From Hyphomonas sp. L-53-1-40 (lineage in GTDB: Bacteria; Pseudomonadota; Alphaproteobacteria; Caulobacterales; Hyphomonadaceae), in assembly GCF_000682775.1 (NCBI RefSeq), contig NZ_AWFI01000001.1, forward strand, positions 310,001 to 374,000: a DNA stretch of 64,000 bases, given 5' to 3'. Positions 8,759-17,447 of the stretch are shown here, piece by piece. The notes beneath the pieces were generated by a model. The model made no database searches and had not been told where the DNA came from. It saw only the letters and a program-made list of their open reading frames with translations. Every line of letters begins with the position of its first letter. Position 1 is the first letter of the stretch. The position numbers and the translations under genes were made by a program.

Positions 8759-10198
8759 TTAATTCGACACTTTGAAGATATTGTATTGATACTGCATGCT
8801 GATCGGGTTCCACACCATGAAGCGGTTGGGCGATACTTTGAATTCAAGGATCGCGTCGCGCCACAGATATGCATTGCCTTCGTGGATGGATATCGTGACA
8901 ACATAATACCCAGCGGCAAATGGAATGTCGGCAATATTCACACGACAGAGGACCCTGCTGTCGCCATTCTGCTTCAATAGGTCACCGTTCAAGGTAGAGA
9001 TGGTTGAAAGGCGTTTGCCGTCCTTGGTGTGGAAGACGAGAGAGACGTTCAGGTCGTTGATGGGTCGTTGTGGCGTGAAGCCGAATTCAATGGCGAATGG
9101 CTTGTTTACCTGAAGCGTATTGGTCGGCTGGCCATCGGAAAGCACGACAGCGCGAAAATCCTGAAAGCCCGTGGGTTCTATGTGCCCACCATAAAGCTCT
9201 TCGACCTGATTTTCGGATATGGTCGGTCGTTTCCACTGAAGCTGTGGGTTCTGGGCCAGGAAGCTCTTGTCTGGATCGTCGATGACCTTGTTGTCCTTCG
9301 GCGTCAGATTGCTCCAACGCTGCGCGACTTTCGCCGAAAGTGGCCGGGCAGGCTGTGTTGGAGCGTGCTGCATCGGGGGGCTGGCCTCGGTCAGGGCCGC
9401 TGCCGGCTCTTCATTGCGCGACATCTCCTGATCAATGAATTCGAGATATTGCGCCGTAACTTGGTCGACCGGGCCGTCAGCCTGCAGTTCGCCCGCATGA
9501 ATCCAGAGTGCACGGTCGCAGAACTGCCTGATGCTCGTCATCGAGTGTGACACCAGCAGCATGGCAACGCCCTGCTGTTTCATGGCCTGCAAGTGCAGCT
9601 TGCATTTGTTCTGGAAGGCCAGGTCTCCCACGGACAAGGCTTCGTCGATCACAATGAGATCGGGCCGCAGGAATATGCAGAGTGCGAAACCAAGCCGCGA
9701 TTTCATGCCGGAGCTATAGGTTTCCACTGGTCCATCAATAAAGGCGCCGACCTCGGCAAAGTCTATGATCTGTTCCACAAGCTCTGGACTGCGCTTTGGA
9801 CTGATTCCGCGCATGCGCATGCCGTTGAGAATGTTTTCACGACCGCTGAGCCGTTGATTGAATCCCGCCCCCAGATTGATCAGTGCCTGAATCTCACCAT
9901 TGATCGAGACGTGTCCCTTTGTCGGGGCAAGAAGGCCCGACAACAGCTTCATGAGCGTTGTCTTTCCGCTGCCGTTTCGGCCGATCACGCCCACGGCATC
10001 TCCGGGGCGGATATCCAGGCTCACATCACGCAGGGCCCAGAATTCTTCTTCATCGCGGTCATGCTTTGGAGGGAGGCAGAAGATGTTGCCCAGTATGTCG
10101 TTGAAATTGCGCGACACATTGTTCTGCCGCCGTCTGGGAAAACTACGGCCGATCTGCGAGGCGGAGATGATGGGGCGTTGCGTACTCACGTCAGACAT
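8759..10198 (-). CDS. wzt: Polysaccharide ABC transporter ATP-binding protein with Wzt C-terminal domain
   Basis: ATPase of the exporter that moves a finished lipid-linked polysaccharide across the inner membrane. Residues about 10-250 are the ABC domain: Walker A GRNGSGKT (73-80), signature YSSGM (161-165), Walker B LIVIDE (181-186) and the switch histidine in LLVSHS (about 218). The 479-residue length comes from an extra C-terminal domain (about 320-479) of the Wzt carbohydrate-binding type, as in systems such as E. coli O8/O9 where Wzt recognises a terminal modification on the glycan. It overlaps wzm by eight bases and is followed by the FkbM methyltransferase, which may make that modification. 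Confidence 0.94.
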   Translation of the reverse strand: MSDVSTQRPIISASQIGRSFPRRRQNNVSRNFNDILGNIFCLPPKHDRDEEEFWALRDVSLDIRPGDAVGVIGRNGSGKTTLMKLLSGLLAPTKGHVSINGEIQALINLGAGFNQRLSGRENILNGMRMRGISPKRSPELVEQIIDFAEVGAFIDGPVETYSSGMKSRLGFALCIFLRPDLIVIDEALSVGDLAFQNKCKLHLQAMKQQGVAMLLVSHSMTSIRQFCDRALWIHAGELQADGPVDQVTAQYLEFIDQEMSRNEEPAAALTEASPPMQHAPTQPARPLSAKVAQRWSNLTPKDNKVIDDPDKSFLAQNPQLQWKRPTISENQVEELYGGHIEPTGFQDFRAVVLSDGQPTNTLQVNKPFAIEFGFTPQRPINDLNVSLVFHTKDGKRLSTISTLNGDLLKQNGDSRVLCRVNIADIPFAAGYYVVTISIHEGNAYLWRDAILEFKVSPNRFMVWNPISMQYQYNIFKVSN

Positions 10199-11000
10199 AA
10201 GCTCTCATGGTACGATGATAAGCGAACCAGCTGACGCAGAAGAGCGCCATGATGCCGAGGGCAACATAAAAAAGCGGCAGGATGTGGGACAGGCTGGGCG
10301 AGAGCAGGCAAAAGCGCAATTCCTCGATCGTCAGAGCAACCGGATTGCCATGCTTGAAAATGGCGAGCCCTCCGGTGAGCGGGAAGACCGCGCCCGAGAG
10401 GTACAGCATCGGCCGGGCAATCACGCCAACGGCCAGCTTCAAGTCGCCGGAAACGAGCGTAAATGGCGCAAAAAACAGACCTACCGCGACTCCGCCGAGG
10501 GCGCAGATTGGCGACATGGCAATAAACAGCAACGCATTCTGCCATTCCAGCAATCCCTGAGCGGCCGCGAGGCCGAGCACGATTGGGACACGCATGCAGA
10601 GCAGGAACAGGGATCTGAACACCATGGCCATCATCAGGCTTTCAGGCGGCATGGCATAATTGCCGATAAGTCCACTCGCGCGCTGAAGCGATGTCAGGGA
10701 CATCATCATGCCGTCGAAGAATGTTTGCCAGATCAGGATGCCACTGACAGCAAAGAGGGAAAACGGCATGTTGAGCCCGCTGACTTCCAGCGACCCACTG
10801 CTGCGCAGGGCGATGAAAACGCCAGCGATCGCGAGGGGCTCGATAAAAGCCCAGAACAGGCCCATCTTCGTGTGAACATATTCGATGCGAATATCACGGG
10901 CGGCAAGGTTCCAACCCTGTCGTGGTGCGCTGGAGACTCCGCCGAACATGTCGGCGAGGGTCTGCTTTGCCTTGCTGAAAGCCGCTGAACTCAACTGCAC
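10191..11000 (-). CDS. wzm: Polysaccharide ABC transporter permease
   Basis: ABC-2 type membrane subunit of the polysaccharide exporter, 269 residues. The N-terminal cytoplasmic stretch RDIRIEYVHTKMGLFWAFIEPLA is followed by about six hydrophobic membrane segments, including FALRSSG-flanked and VAVGLFFAPF helices, as in KpsM/Wzm proteins. The stop region overlaps the start of the ATPase gene, so the pair is translationally coupled. The 153 bases upstream hold no gene and may carry a promoter. Confidence 0.92.
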   Translation of the reverse strand: MQLSSAAFSKAKQTLADMFGGVSSAPRQGWNLAARDIRIEYVHTKMGLFWAFIEPLAIAGVFIALRSSGSLEVSGLNMPFSLFAVSGILIWQTFFDGMMMSLTSLQRASGLIGNYAMPPESLMMAMVFRSLFLLCMRVPIVLGLAAAQGLLEWQNALLFIAMSPICALGGVAVGLFFAPFTLVSGDLKLAVGVIARPMLYLSGAVFPLTGGLAIFKHGNPVALTIEELRFCLLSPSLSHILPLFYVALGIMALFCVSWFAYHRTMRAYV

Positions 11001-11153
11001 TACTCCTTCGTCTCCATTATCGTCATTGACGCAATGGGCCGATGTATTTTTACGGCTCGAAATGCGGACACCGGAATTTGGCCCAGTTTAGGGTATTTTT
11101 CGCTGGTTTGGAGTCGCAGGCAAGGCGGTCAAGCATGAAAAATAAAATAGAAT

Positions 11154-12392
11154 TCAAGGTTTTACGGCCTTTTTGTGTGGTTCCGTCTGATGGGCTGTGC
11201 CCGCCACAGATTCAAACAGCGCCACGATCCGTGACGCACTTGCTGACGGGTTATGCCCCCGCGATACGCGCTTTGACAAGTTCTCATCAACGGTCCCGTT
11301 GGCCGTCACCAGAGCGCTGACGTCGCGCCCCATTGCCTTTGCGTCGAAGTCGGCAATGAGATGTCCGGCTTCATAATTCCGCACAAGGTCAGCAGCGCCG
11401 CCCCCATCTGCAAAGGCCAGCACAGGCACCCCAAGCATACCGGCCTCGATGGCGACGCGCGGATAGGGGTCTTCGCGCGAAGTGATCAGCACGGCGGACG
11501 CTCTGCGAAAGTAAGCATATGGGTGAGCTTTGACGCCTGGAAACAGCACATTTGATTCAAGGCCAGCCTCATGGACGGTGTGTTTGAGGCTCTGCATCAT
11601 GTCGCCATCGCCGAGCCACGCAAAGACCAGCCGGCCAGCGCCGTCATGCATGTTGAGGGCTGTTTTGGCAGCCTCAACGAACAGGTCGGGTCCCTTGCGA
11701 GGGATCAGGCTTCCAGCGCCAATAATGAGTGTGTCCAGCTCGCCAAGTTTCAGGTCGTCATTCACGTCGCCGCGCGCTGCATCAGCAGCAGCCATTTGCT
11801 CCGGGGGTATTTTAACGGCCGGAGGTTCGACCCGAAGTTTTTCGTCCGGCACGGAGAAGTCCTGCGACAGGTCCCTCATGACGCTGCGGGACGCGCACAG
11901 AAACATGTCCGTCTTGTTCATCGTGCTCTTGAGACGCCGCGCATCAAGCGCGCGGATTGTCGGCCCCATTTCACGCACGTGCGTGACGATTGGGGTGTCG
12001 AGGTCAAGCTCGTCAACGACATCGCCGCAATGCGTTGTATTTGCGTAGATGATGTCGGGCTTCCAGTTCCGGATCTCCTGTCGGAGTCTTGCGGTGCGCT
12101 GCCGATCTTGCCGTCCGAGACAATAGGGTCTGTCCGGGGAGCGCACGCATTTTATTGCCATAAGTGGGTCGAATCGCAGGGCTGTGCTCAATCCGTCGGA
12201 CAGGTCGAATTGCGGTGACTCACGCCAGATATGGGTTGGGGCCGTTTCGCGATAGGCCTCGCCCAACTCGCCACCGCGCCGAAGGATGATCGTCAACTCA
12301 TGGCCCAGCGATATCATCTCCCGTGCCAATTGCAGCGCACTGATCGGGGCGCCGGTACGATCGGCAGCATGGGAAATCATGAGAATGCGCAT
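11154..12392 (-). CDS. Glycosyltransferase family 4
   Basis: Retaining GT-B fold glycosyltransferase of 412 residues. It opens with RILMISHAADRTGAPISALQLA, the nucleotide-side glycine loop of GT4 enzymes, and has SLIPRKGPDLFVEA, ARVAI-type EAGMLGVPVLAFADGG and the conserved acidic residue in TSREDPYPRVAIEAG. Two bases separate it from the DUF115 gene upstream. The same two-gene pair, DUF115 then GT4 with the same SGAPIS-like start, occurs again at 20.1-22.2 kb, so this is one half of a duplicated cassette. Its donor and acceptor cannot be read from sequence. Confidence 0.9.
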   Translation of the reverse strand: MRILMISHAADRTGAPISALQLAREMISLGHELTIILRRGGELGEAYRETAPTHIWRESPQFDLSDGLSTALRFDPLMAIKCVRSPDRPYCLGRQDRQRTARLRQEIRNWKPDIIYANTTHCGDVVDELDLDTPIVTHVREMGPTIRALDARRLKSTMNKTDMFLCASRSVMRDLSQDFSVPDEKLRVEPPAVKIPPEQMAAADAARGDVNDDLKLGELDTLIIGAGSLIPRKGPDLFVEAAKTALNMHDGAGRLVFAWLGDGDMMQSLKHTVHEAGLESNVLFPGVKAHPYAYFRRASAVLITSREDPYPRVAIEAGMLGVPVLAFADGGGAADLVRNYEAGHLIADFDAKAMGRDVSALVTANGTVDENLSKRVSRGHNPSASASRIVALFESVAGTAHQTEPHKKAVKP

Positions 12393-12394
12393 GA

Positions 12395-13279
12395 CTATGA
12401 CTTGTCAGGGAACAGTGAGTGAAAGTCGACTCTGTCGAACACGTCCAGCTTTCCCCCGATACCTGCATTGTATATATGACGTCCTGCGTCTTCAAATGCA
12501 GCGCGGGCAACGCCAAAGGCCTGATTTTGCAGGTCAAAATTTGGTATGCCGATGACATCCCCGACTTGATAATAGTCTTTCGTGAAATGCGCTTGATTCA
12601 CCAGATCGATATTCTCTTCCGACACGTGGATCTTACCCGGCGGGAATTGTTCCGCCAGCGGTCCATAGTCCATATCTACGCCGATCAGATAAACCGGATC
12701 GCAGCCAAGATGGTAGGCGAGCTGGAGCGCGATGTAGCTGATCGTGGATCCAAGGTAGACCGAATGAGAAAAGTCACGCGAGAACTGAATGCCGGGATCT
12801 GTCCAATAGGCTTCGTCGGCAAGCCGCGCATTCATGAACAGAAGGTTGTTCCAGGGGCGCGCGATCCCATGCGCATTATAGATGGCGGCAATCTTCAGCG
12901 GCCCATCTATATTTCGAATATCCTGACCACGAATTTCGGTCTGCTCAATGTCCTCGAACAACAGGTAATCCGGGGTAAAGCCCCATTCCTGAAACGCCTT
13001 GTAGGCGCCGTTTGAGGCAATCGTGATCTCGTCCTTCAGCGCGGAAAGGTCCATGTTGCGAAGGCTGGGGCCATTGCCCAGTACGAAGGCGCGGCGGCCC
13101 TTGCCCGAATTCTTCAGTGCCGCAAGCTTGCGCTCGTCGCCCGGCACGATGCCGATGCGAAGACCGCGTGCATCCTGTTTCAGGCCGATACGATCATAAT
13201 AACGCTGGCGCGCAGCGCGCAGGCGCAGATACCCCAGCGGGTACTTCCATTTCGGAAAGTTGCGGGACCAGCTGATCAT
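12395..13279 (-). CDS. DUF115 / MptE-like protein, copy 1
   Basis: A 294-residue protein of the DUF115 family (named after MptE, a 6-hydroxymethylpterin diphosphokinase), which in polysaccharide and flagellin-glycosylation loci is thought to be a glycosyltransferase; similarity in style to GT42 sialyltransferases has been noted for the GNGPSL motif. Here LGNGPSL is at 67-73, followed by a TIASNGAY segment and VYLGSTISYIALQLAYHLGCDPVYLIGVDMDYG. The protein is clearly paralogous to the one at 20.1 kb over its full length. It is the first gene of the long minus-strand series ending with the UDP-glucuronate epimerase. Confidence 0.85.
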   Translation of the reverse strand: MISWSRNFPKWKYPLGYLRLRAARQRYYDRIGLKQDARGLRIGIVPGDERKLAALKNSGKGRRAFVLGNGPSLRNMDLSALKDEITIASNGAYKAFQEWGFTPDYLLFEDIEQTEIRGQDIRNIDGPLKIAAIYNAHGIARPWNNLLFMNARLADEAYWTDPGIQFSRDFSHSVYLGSTISYIALQLAYHLGCDPVYLIGVDMDYGPLAEQFPPGKIHVSEENIDLVNQAHFTKDYYQVGDVIGIPNFDLQNQAFGVARAAFEDAGRHIYNAGIGGKLDVFDRVDFHSLFPDKS

Positions 13280-13639
13280 TGGGCGACCGCTTTGGTACTG
13301 AGAGGAGCAGGTTGGCTTGTGCGATCGGCGTGAAGGTGACGCATGATCCTTGATAGGGGCCGTTCATGATCAGGATTAATACACATGAACTCAAAGCGAT
13401 CTTTTGGCGAATCGGTCAGGGCGAAAGCACCTGCACGCTAGACGCCTCCGATCCCCGTTTCAATCTGCTAGCAGGTAAGGCGGCTGCGTGTGTTCAGGCA
13501 ACGCTGGTGGTTGAAGTGTTCAAGCGCTGTGGCAGTCGGCCATCATACTTGATAATTTGAGGGACACGGCCTATCGCTGGCCCGGACGAGCCCTGACCTC
13601 TTCTGGGGGCGCAACTTACAGATTGAAAGTGAGACTATC
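13280..13639. other. Intergenic region between divergent DUF115 and SIS genes
   Basis: 360 bases separating two divergent genes, so promoters for both directions are expected. No believable protein is seen; the 64-codon frame inside it lacks family character and a ribosome site. A short dyad TTGAA-gtg-TTCAA lies at 13511-13523. I cannot point to a clear promoter. Confidence 0.45.
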
Positions 13640-14209
13640 GTGGCTGCAGATACCCAGTTCCTGAACGATTATTTCGGCAGATTGGAAACCTTCGCGCGCC
13701 CCAATGACGCGGTATTCGAGCAATTGGGGCAGGTGCGTGACCTGTGGGTCCGGTCGAAAAACGCAGGTGGCAAGGTGATCTTCATCGGCAATGGTGGGTC
13801 TGCAGGAATTGCATCGCATCTCGCGATTGATCTTGGCAAGAACGGCCACATTCCGGCGGCATGTTTCAATGATGGCGCTCAAATCACCTGTCTCTCCAAT
13901 GATTACGGATTCGAGAACTGGATTGCCCACGCTCTGCGGATTCAGGGCAAGCCAGAAGATACGCTGGTTGCGATCAGCTCGTCCGGTGGCTCAAAGAATA
14001 TTCTCAATGCTGTCGAGCAGGCCCGCAAAATGGGGATCTCCGTTACGACGTGTTCTGCAATGAACCCGGAAAACCCGCTTCGCAAACTCGGAGATGTAAA
14101 CCTCTGGGCCGACAGTCACGCCTACAATATCGTCGAGACGGTTCACCAGTTCTGGATGATGGCCGTTATCGACATGATCATCGGCAAGGCCGAGTATCCG
14201 CCGAATTGA
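13640..14209 (+). CDS. SIS-domain sugar isomerase (GmhA-like)
   Basis: A 189-residue SIS-domain protein of the GmhA/DiaA type. The phosphosugar-binding motifs are GNGGSA (50-55) and SSSGGSKN (113-120). GmhA makes heptose 7-phosphate from sedoheptulose 7-phosphate, but no other ADP- or GDP-heptose genes are in the window, so the substrate is uncertain. It starts at a GTG preceded by a GAAAGTGAG stretch. It is a lone plus-strand gene between two minus-strand groups and converges with the SGNH gene, 25 bases away. Confidence 0.82.
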   Translation: MAADTQFLNDYFGRLETFARPNDAVFEQLGQVRDLWVRSKNAGGKVIFIGNGGSAGIASHLAIDLGKNGHIPAACFNDGAQITCLSNDYGFENWIAHALRIQGKPEDTLVAISSSGGSKNILNAVEQARKMGISVTTCSAMNPENPLRKLGDVNLWADSHAYNIVETVHQFWMMAVIDMIIGKAEYPPN

Positions 14210-14234
14210 TCGGCAAAAAATTCAGATACCAGAG

Positions 14235-15410
14235 CTATTGTTCTGGTGTCTGGCCTAGGGCGGACTCGGCAAGTGCCGGTGAAGAATCCAGCGCAAAAAG
14301 TGTTTCGAATACCGTATCGCCAATCAGCTTGTTTCCCTGATGGTTGGGGTGGCGGGGATCGTGGTAGAGTCCTGTTTTTCCTGCAAATACGTCGCTGATG
14401 TCCGTGCAGTACATAAGTTCTTCGCAATGGCGACGTGCTGCCGTGTAAAAAGCTGCCGCTTTTTCAGCGTAGTCAGGTTTTGAGCTGAGCATTGCGGCGT
14501 AAAGCTCGGCTTCCGAATCGGTCGGCATGTAACCTGGTTCGATTCCCATGGCTGGCTGCAGGAATACATGGAAGCGTGCGCCCATTTGCGCGCTGGCCGC
14601 ATTCATCAGCTCAACGTTGCGGCGCCACATTTCTGCATCTGTCATTTCGTAGCTAGAGCCTGCTGTCACGGTGAGCTGAGTATCTTTCTCGCCGCCTGAT
14701 TTCATGGCGGCCACCAGGTTCGGCATGAAGCGTGGCGGTTGGTGTCCTTTGCCGGCGAGTGTTCTGAGCATCACGAGCTGATAGGGGCTGACCATGGGGT
14801 GCTCGCGCAGGCTGTGTGAGAAGTTCAGATCATTGACGCCGCTGAGTGAGACCACAACATCTGGCGCAAGCGCCGGGACATCGCGAATAAGCTTTAGCAG
14901 TTCCTGATTGGTCGAGTATCCGGATACCGCGCCATTGTAGACGACCGCAGGTCCTGTCGGGCCTTCATTGAGGCGCGTGAAAAGGGTTTCGCTCCAGGCC
15001 CCCCAATCGCTCTCATAGTAGGGATCGCTCGTACTGCCACCGAGCACAACCAAGCGCAGCGCAGCGCCACTCGTCTCGTCGCCTGACGTCCGGAAACCGG
15101 GCCGGCGCCAAGCGGGCTCAGACGTAGGGCCGCCTGCCGGTCGCGCATATCCAAGTTGCGGGTCGAGTACGTTCAGTCCCTGCGACAACCGACGGTCTAC
15201 GACGGTTTCCTTTTTGCCCTGCTTGTCGGAAGACTGCCAGACCAGTGAGTATTGAGGTGCACCCTTTGCGCCCAGATACGCTCTCGCCATCAGGTCGGTA
15301 GCCAACAACAGAATCAGCGTTGCCAAGATTGTGAGGATACCGAGCACGATCTTTGCCTGTCGGCTCAAGACAACGCTATGCGGTGTTTCCGAAAGTGGTT
15401 GTTCGTTCAT
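14235..15410 (-). CDS. Membrane-anchored SGNH/GDSL hydrolase (SxtL position)
   Basis: A 391-residue protein with an N-terminal membrane anchor (about 20-43) and an SGNH hydrolase domain outside. Block I is GGST (Ser about 126), the glycine block is VYNGAVSGYST, the Asn block is SGVNDL (Asn193) and the catalytic pair is in DPRHPNHQGN (Asp351, His354). Such enzymes usually remove or transfer acyl groups on sugars. It is the last gene of a same-strand set SxtJ-like, DUF5989, carbamoyltransferase, SGNH, the order of the sxtJ-K-I-L module (sxtL is a GDSL-type hydrolase). It probably edits or transfers groups on the exported polymer; that is inferred from context. Confidence 0.85.
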   Translation of the reverse strand: MNEQPLSETPHSVVLSRQAKIVLGILTILATLILLLATDLMARAYLGAKGAPQYSLVWQSSDKQGKKETVVDRRLSQGLNVLDPQLGYARPAGGPTSEPAWRRPGFRTSGDETSGAALRLVVLGGSTSDPYYESDWGAWSETLFTRLNEGPTGPAVVYNGAVSGYSTNQELLKLIRDVPALAPDVVVSLSGVNDLNFSHSLREHPMVSPYQLVMLRTLAGKGHQPPRFMPNLVAAMKSGGEKDTQLTVTAGSSYEMTDAEMWRRNVELMNAASAQMGARFHVFLQPAMGIEPGYMPTDSEAELYAAMLSSKPDYAEKAAAFYTAARRHCEELMYCTDISDVFAGKTGLYHDPRHPNHQGNKLIGDTVFETLFALDSSPALAESALGQTPEQ

Positions 15411-15448
15411 GTCTCAGGCACCGCTCGGTGTTGTCTTTGGTGATCGTG

Positions 15449-17293
15449 TCAATCGAGATCGAAAGCGTTCTTGTAGTCAAGCACGAGGGCAGGATCCTGA
15501 TCCGACTTGCGCAGTATGGCGCGGCCGCAGACCAGTAGATCCATCTCCGTTCCCATCAGGCAGCGGAATGCGTCGCCAGGAGATTCCACAATGGGCTCCC
15601 CGCGAACATTGAAACTGGTGTTCACAACAACTGCGCAGCCGGTCCTCTGCTTAAACGCGCTGAGCAGCTTGTGGTAGAGCGGGTTCGTCTCGGCATGCAC
15701 CGTTTGCACGCGCGCGGAATAATCAAGATGGGTTATTGCCGGGAGCGTCGAGCGGATGTCGTTCACGCGATCGATGCCATGTTTGGAAGAGCTGTCTGAC
15801 TCAGGCTGTACGCGCAGTCGATCGACAACATCAGCGACGAGCAGCATGTATGGACTGTCGCTGTTCAGGTCGAAATAGTCTGCTGCATCTTCGGCCAGTA
15901 CGGACGGGGCAAAGGGGCGGAAACTTTCGCGAAACTTGATCTTCAGGTTCAGGTTGCGCTGGGTTTCGGGATTTCGTGGGTCGGCAATGATCGACCGGCC
16001 GCCCAATGCGCGAGGGCCAAATTCCATACGCCCCTGAAACCAGCCAATTGCCATACCGCTATCCAGCGCTTTGGCGGTGGTTTGGATCATCGTGTCCTCG
16101 TCCACGACCTCGAATACAGCGCCAGCTGAGGTCAAGGCTGCGTTGATATCTTCCTGCGAATAGTCCGGGCCGAGATAGGCGCCGCTCATGGCATCGCCGT
16201 CACCCGTCAGGAGGCGATCGGTGTCCAGATAACGATGGTGGGCTAGCAAGGCCGCGCCGAGCGCGCCGCCGGCATCACCTGCTGCGGGCTGGACCCAGAT
16301 ATTCTTGAAGTGGCCGTCCCGCAGGATTTTGCCATTGGCAACACAATTGAGGGCGACGCCGCCGGCCATGCAGAGATTGTCGATGGCGAACTCAGCGTGT
16401 AGCGCGCGGGTCATGCGCAGCATCACATTCTCTGTCACTTTCTGGATCGATGCAGCCATGTCGAAGTGGAACTGCGTCAGCTGGCTCTCAGACGTGCGCG
16501 CAGGCTCACCAAACAGGTCGTGGAAAGCCTTGTTGGTCATTTGCAGGCCGGTGACATAGTCGAAATAGCGCATGTCCAGCCAGAAGCTGCCATCATCGGC
16601 AATGGAGATCAGCTTCTCTTCCATGAGGTCTGCAAATCGCGGCTCGCCATATGGTGCGAGCCCCATAACCTTGTACTCGCCGGAATTGACCTTGAAACCG
16701 AGATACCCCGTGATCGCGGAATAGAGCAGGCCCAGTGAGTGCGGGAAGCGGATCTCCCGAATGCGCCGTAATTCCTTGCCTCTGCCGACAGAGACCGACG
16801 TGGTGGCCCATTCGCCGACCCCGTCCATTGTCAGGACAATCGCTTCGTCGAAAGGCGAGGGATAAAATGCCGATGCCGCGTGACTGTCATGATGCTGGGC
16901 AAACACCATACGGTTGCCCGCATCAGGATCATTGAAATCATCCCGGAAGATCTTTGCCATGTTCGACTTCTGGAAGAGCTTTCCCTTGATCCAACTCGGC
17001 ATGGCGATCGCAAATGTCTTGCGACCGCGCGGGGCGCTGGTCAGGTAGGTCTCGATCAGGCGCTCAAACTTGAGCAGCGGTTTCTCGAAATAGGCGATGT
17101 GTTGCACGTCGCTGAGCTCGATGCCCGCTTCGTCGAGACAATAGCGCGTCGCTTTTGCCGGAAAGCCTGCATCATGCTTGACCCGGGTGAAGCGTTCTTC
17201 CTGGGCGGCTGCGACGATCTTGCCGTCGCACAGCAGAACGGCCGCGCTGTCATGGAAGTAGGCTGAAATGCCCAGGATATATGTCGGCATCAC
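15449..17293 (-). CDS. O-carbamoyltransferase (NodU/CmcH/SxtI family)
   Basis: Transfers a carbamoyl group from carbamoyl phosphate, via carbamoyl adenylate, to a hydroxyl. The 614-residue length is normal. The N-terminal Kae1-like part starts ILGISAYFHDSAAVLL and has the HHDSHAASAF metal-site segment and MDGVGEWATT. The C-terminal YrdC-like part has FQGRMEFGPRALGGRSI, the family mark. A start at GTG 17293 or the ATG three bases later are both possible; no strong ribosome site is seen because the DUF5989 stop is only a few bases upstream, suggesting coupling. In this locus a sugar hydroxyl is the likely acceptor. Confidence 0.93.
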   Translation of the reverse strand: MMPTYILGISAYFHDSAAVLLCDGKIVAAAQEERFTRVKHDAGFPAKATRYCLDEAGIELSDVQHIAYFEKPLLKFERLIETYLTSAPRGRKTFAIAMPSWIKGKLFQKSNMAKIFRDDFNDPDAGNRMVFAQHHDSHAASAFYPSPFDEAIVLTMDGVGEWATTSVSVGRGKELRRIREIRFPHSLGLLYSAITGYLGFKVNSGEYKVMGLAPYGEPRFADLMEEKLISIADDGSFWLDMRYFDYVTGLQMTNKAFHDLFGEPARTSESQLTQFHFDMAASIQKVTENVMLRMTRALHAEFAIDNLCMAGGVALNCVANGKILRDGHFKNIWVQPAAGDAGGALGAALLAHHRYLDTDRLLTGDGDAMSGAYLGPDYSQEDINAALTSAGAVFEVVDEDTMIQTTAKALDSGMAIGWFQGRMEFGPRALGGRSIIADPRNPETQRNLNLKIKFRESFRPFAPSVLAEDAADYFDLNSDSPYMLLVADVVDRLRVQPESDSSSKHGIDRVNDIRSTLPAITHLDYSARVQTVHAETNPLYHKLLSAFKQRTGCAVVVNTSFNVRGEPIVESPGDAFRCLMGTEMDLLVCGRAILRKSDQDPALVLDYKNAFDLD

Positions 17294-17446
17294 TTAGAAC
17301 AGGGAGTAAATGAACGGGGCTAATGGTGAGCCTTGTGCAAACACCAGCGCCCCGCCAATCAGCAAAACGAACAGGAATACAGGCAACAACCAGAATTTCC
17401 TGCGCTGCGAAAAGTATAACGCCAGCTCTTTCAGAATCTCTTTCAT
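17294..17446 (-). CDS. DUF5989 family small membrane protein (50 aa)
   Basis: A 50-residue protein starting MKEILKELALYFSQRRKFW, followed by one hydrophobic helix (about 19-37, LLPVFLFVLLIGGALVF) and the conserved tail AQGSPLAPFIYSLF. This matches the DUF5989 family end to end, from memory of the family. It lies one base after the SxtJ-like stop (TGAgATG) and its TAA ends at 17294, just before the carbamoyltransferase start at 17290-17293. Its place matches sxtK of saxitoxin clusters, also about 50 residues. The role is unknown; a membrane partner of the carbamoyltransferase is a reasonable guess. Confidence 0.9.
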   Translation of the reverse strand: MKEILKELALYFSQRRKFWLLPVFLFVLLIGGALVFAQGSPLAPFIYSLF

Positions 17447-17447
17447 C

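Noticed and set aside
9900-10988. 362-codon plus-strand open frame over wzt/wzm
   Set aside because: Antisense to clear ABC transporter genes; low-complexity translation.
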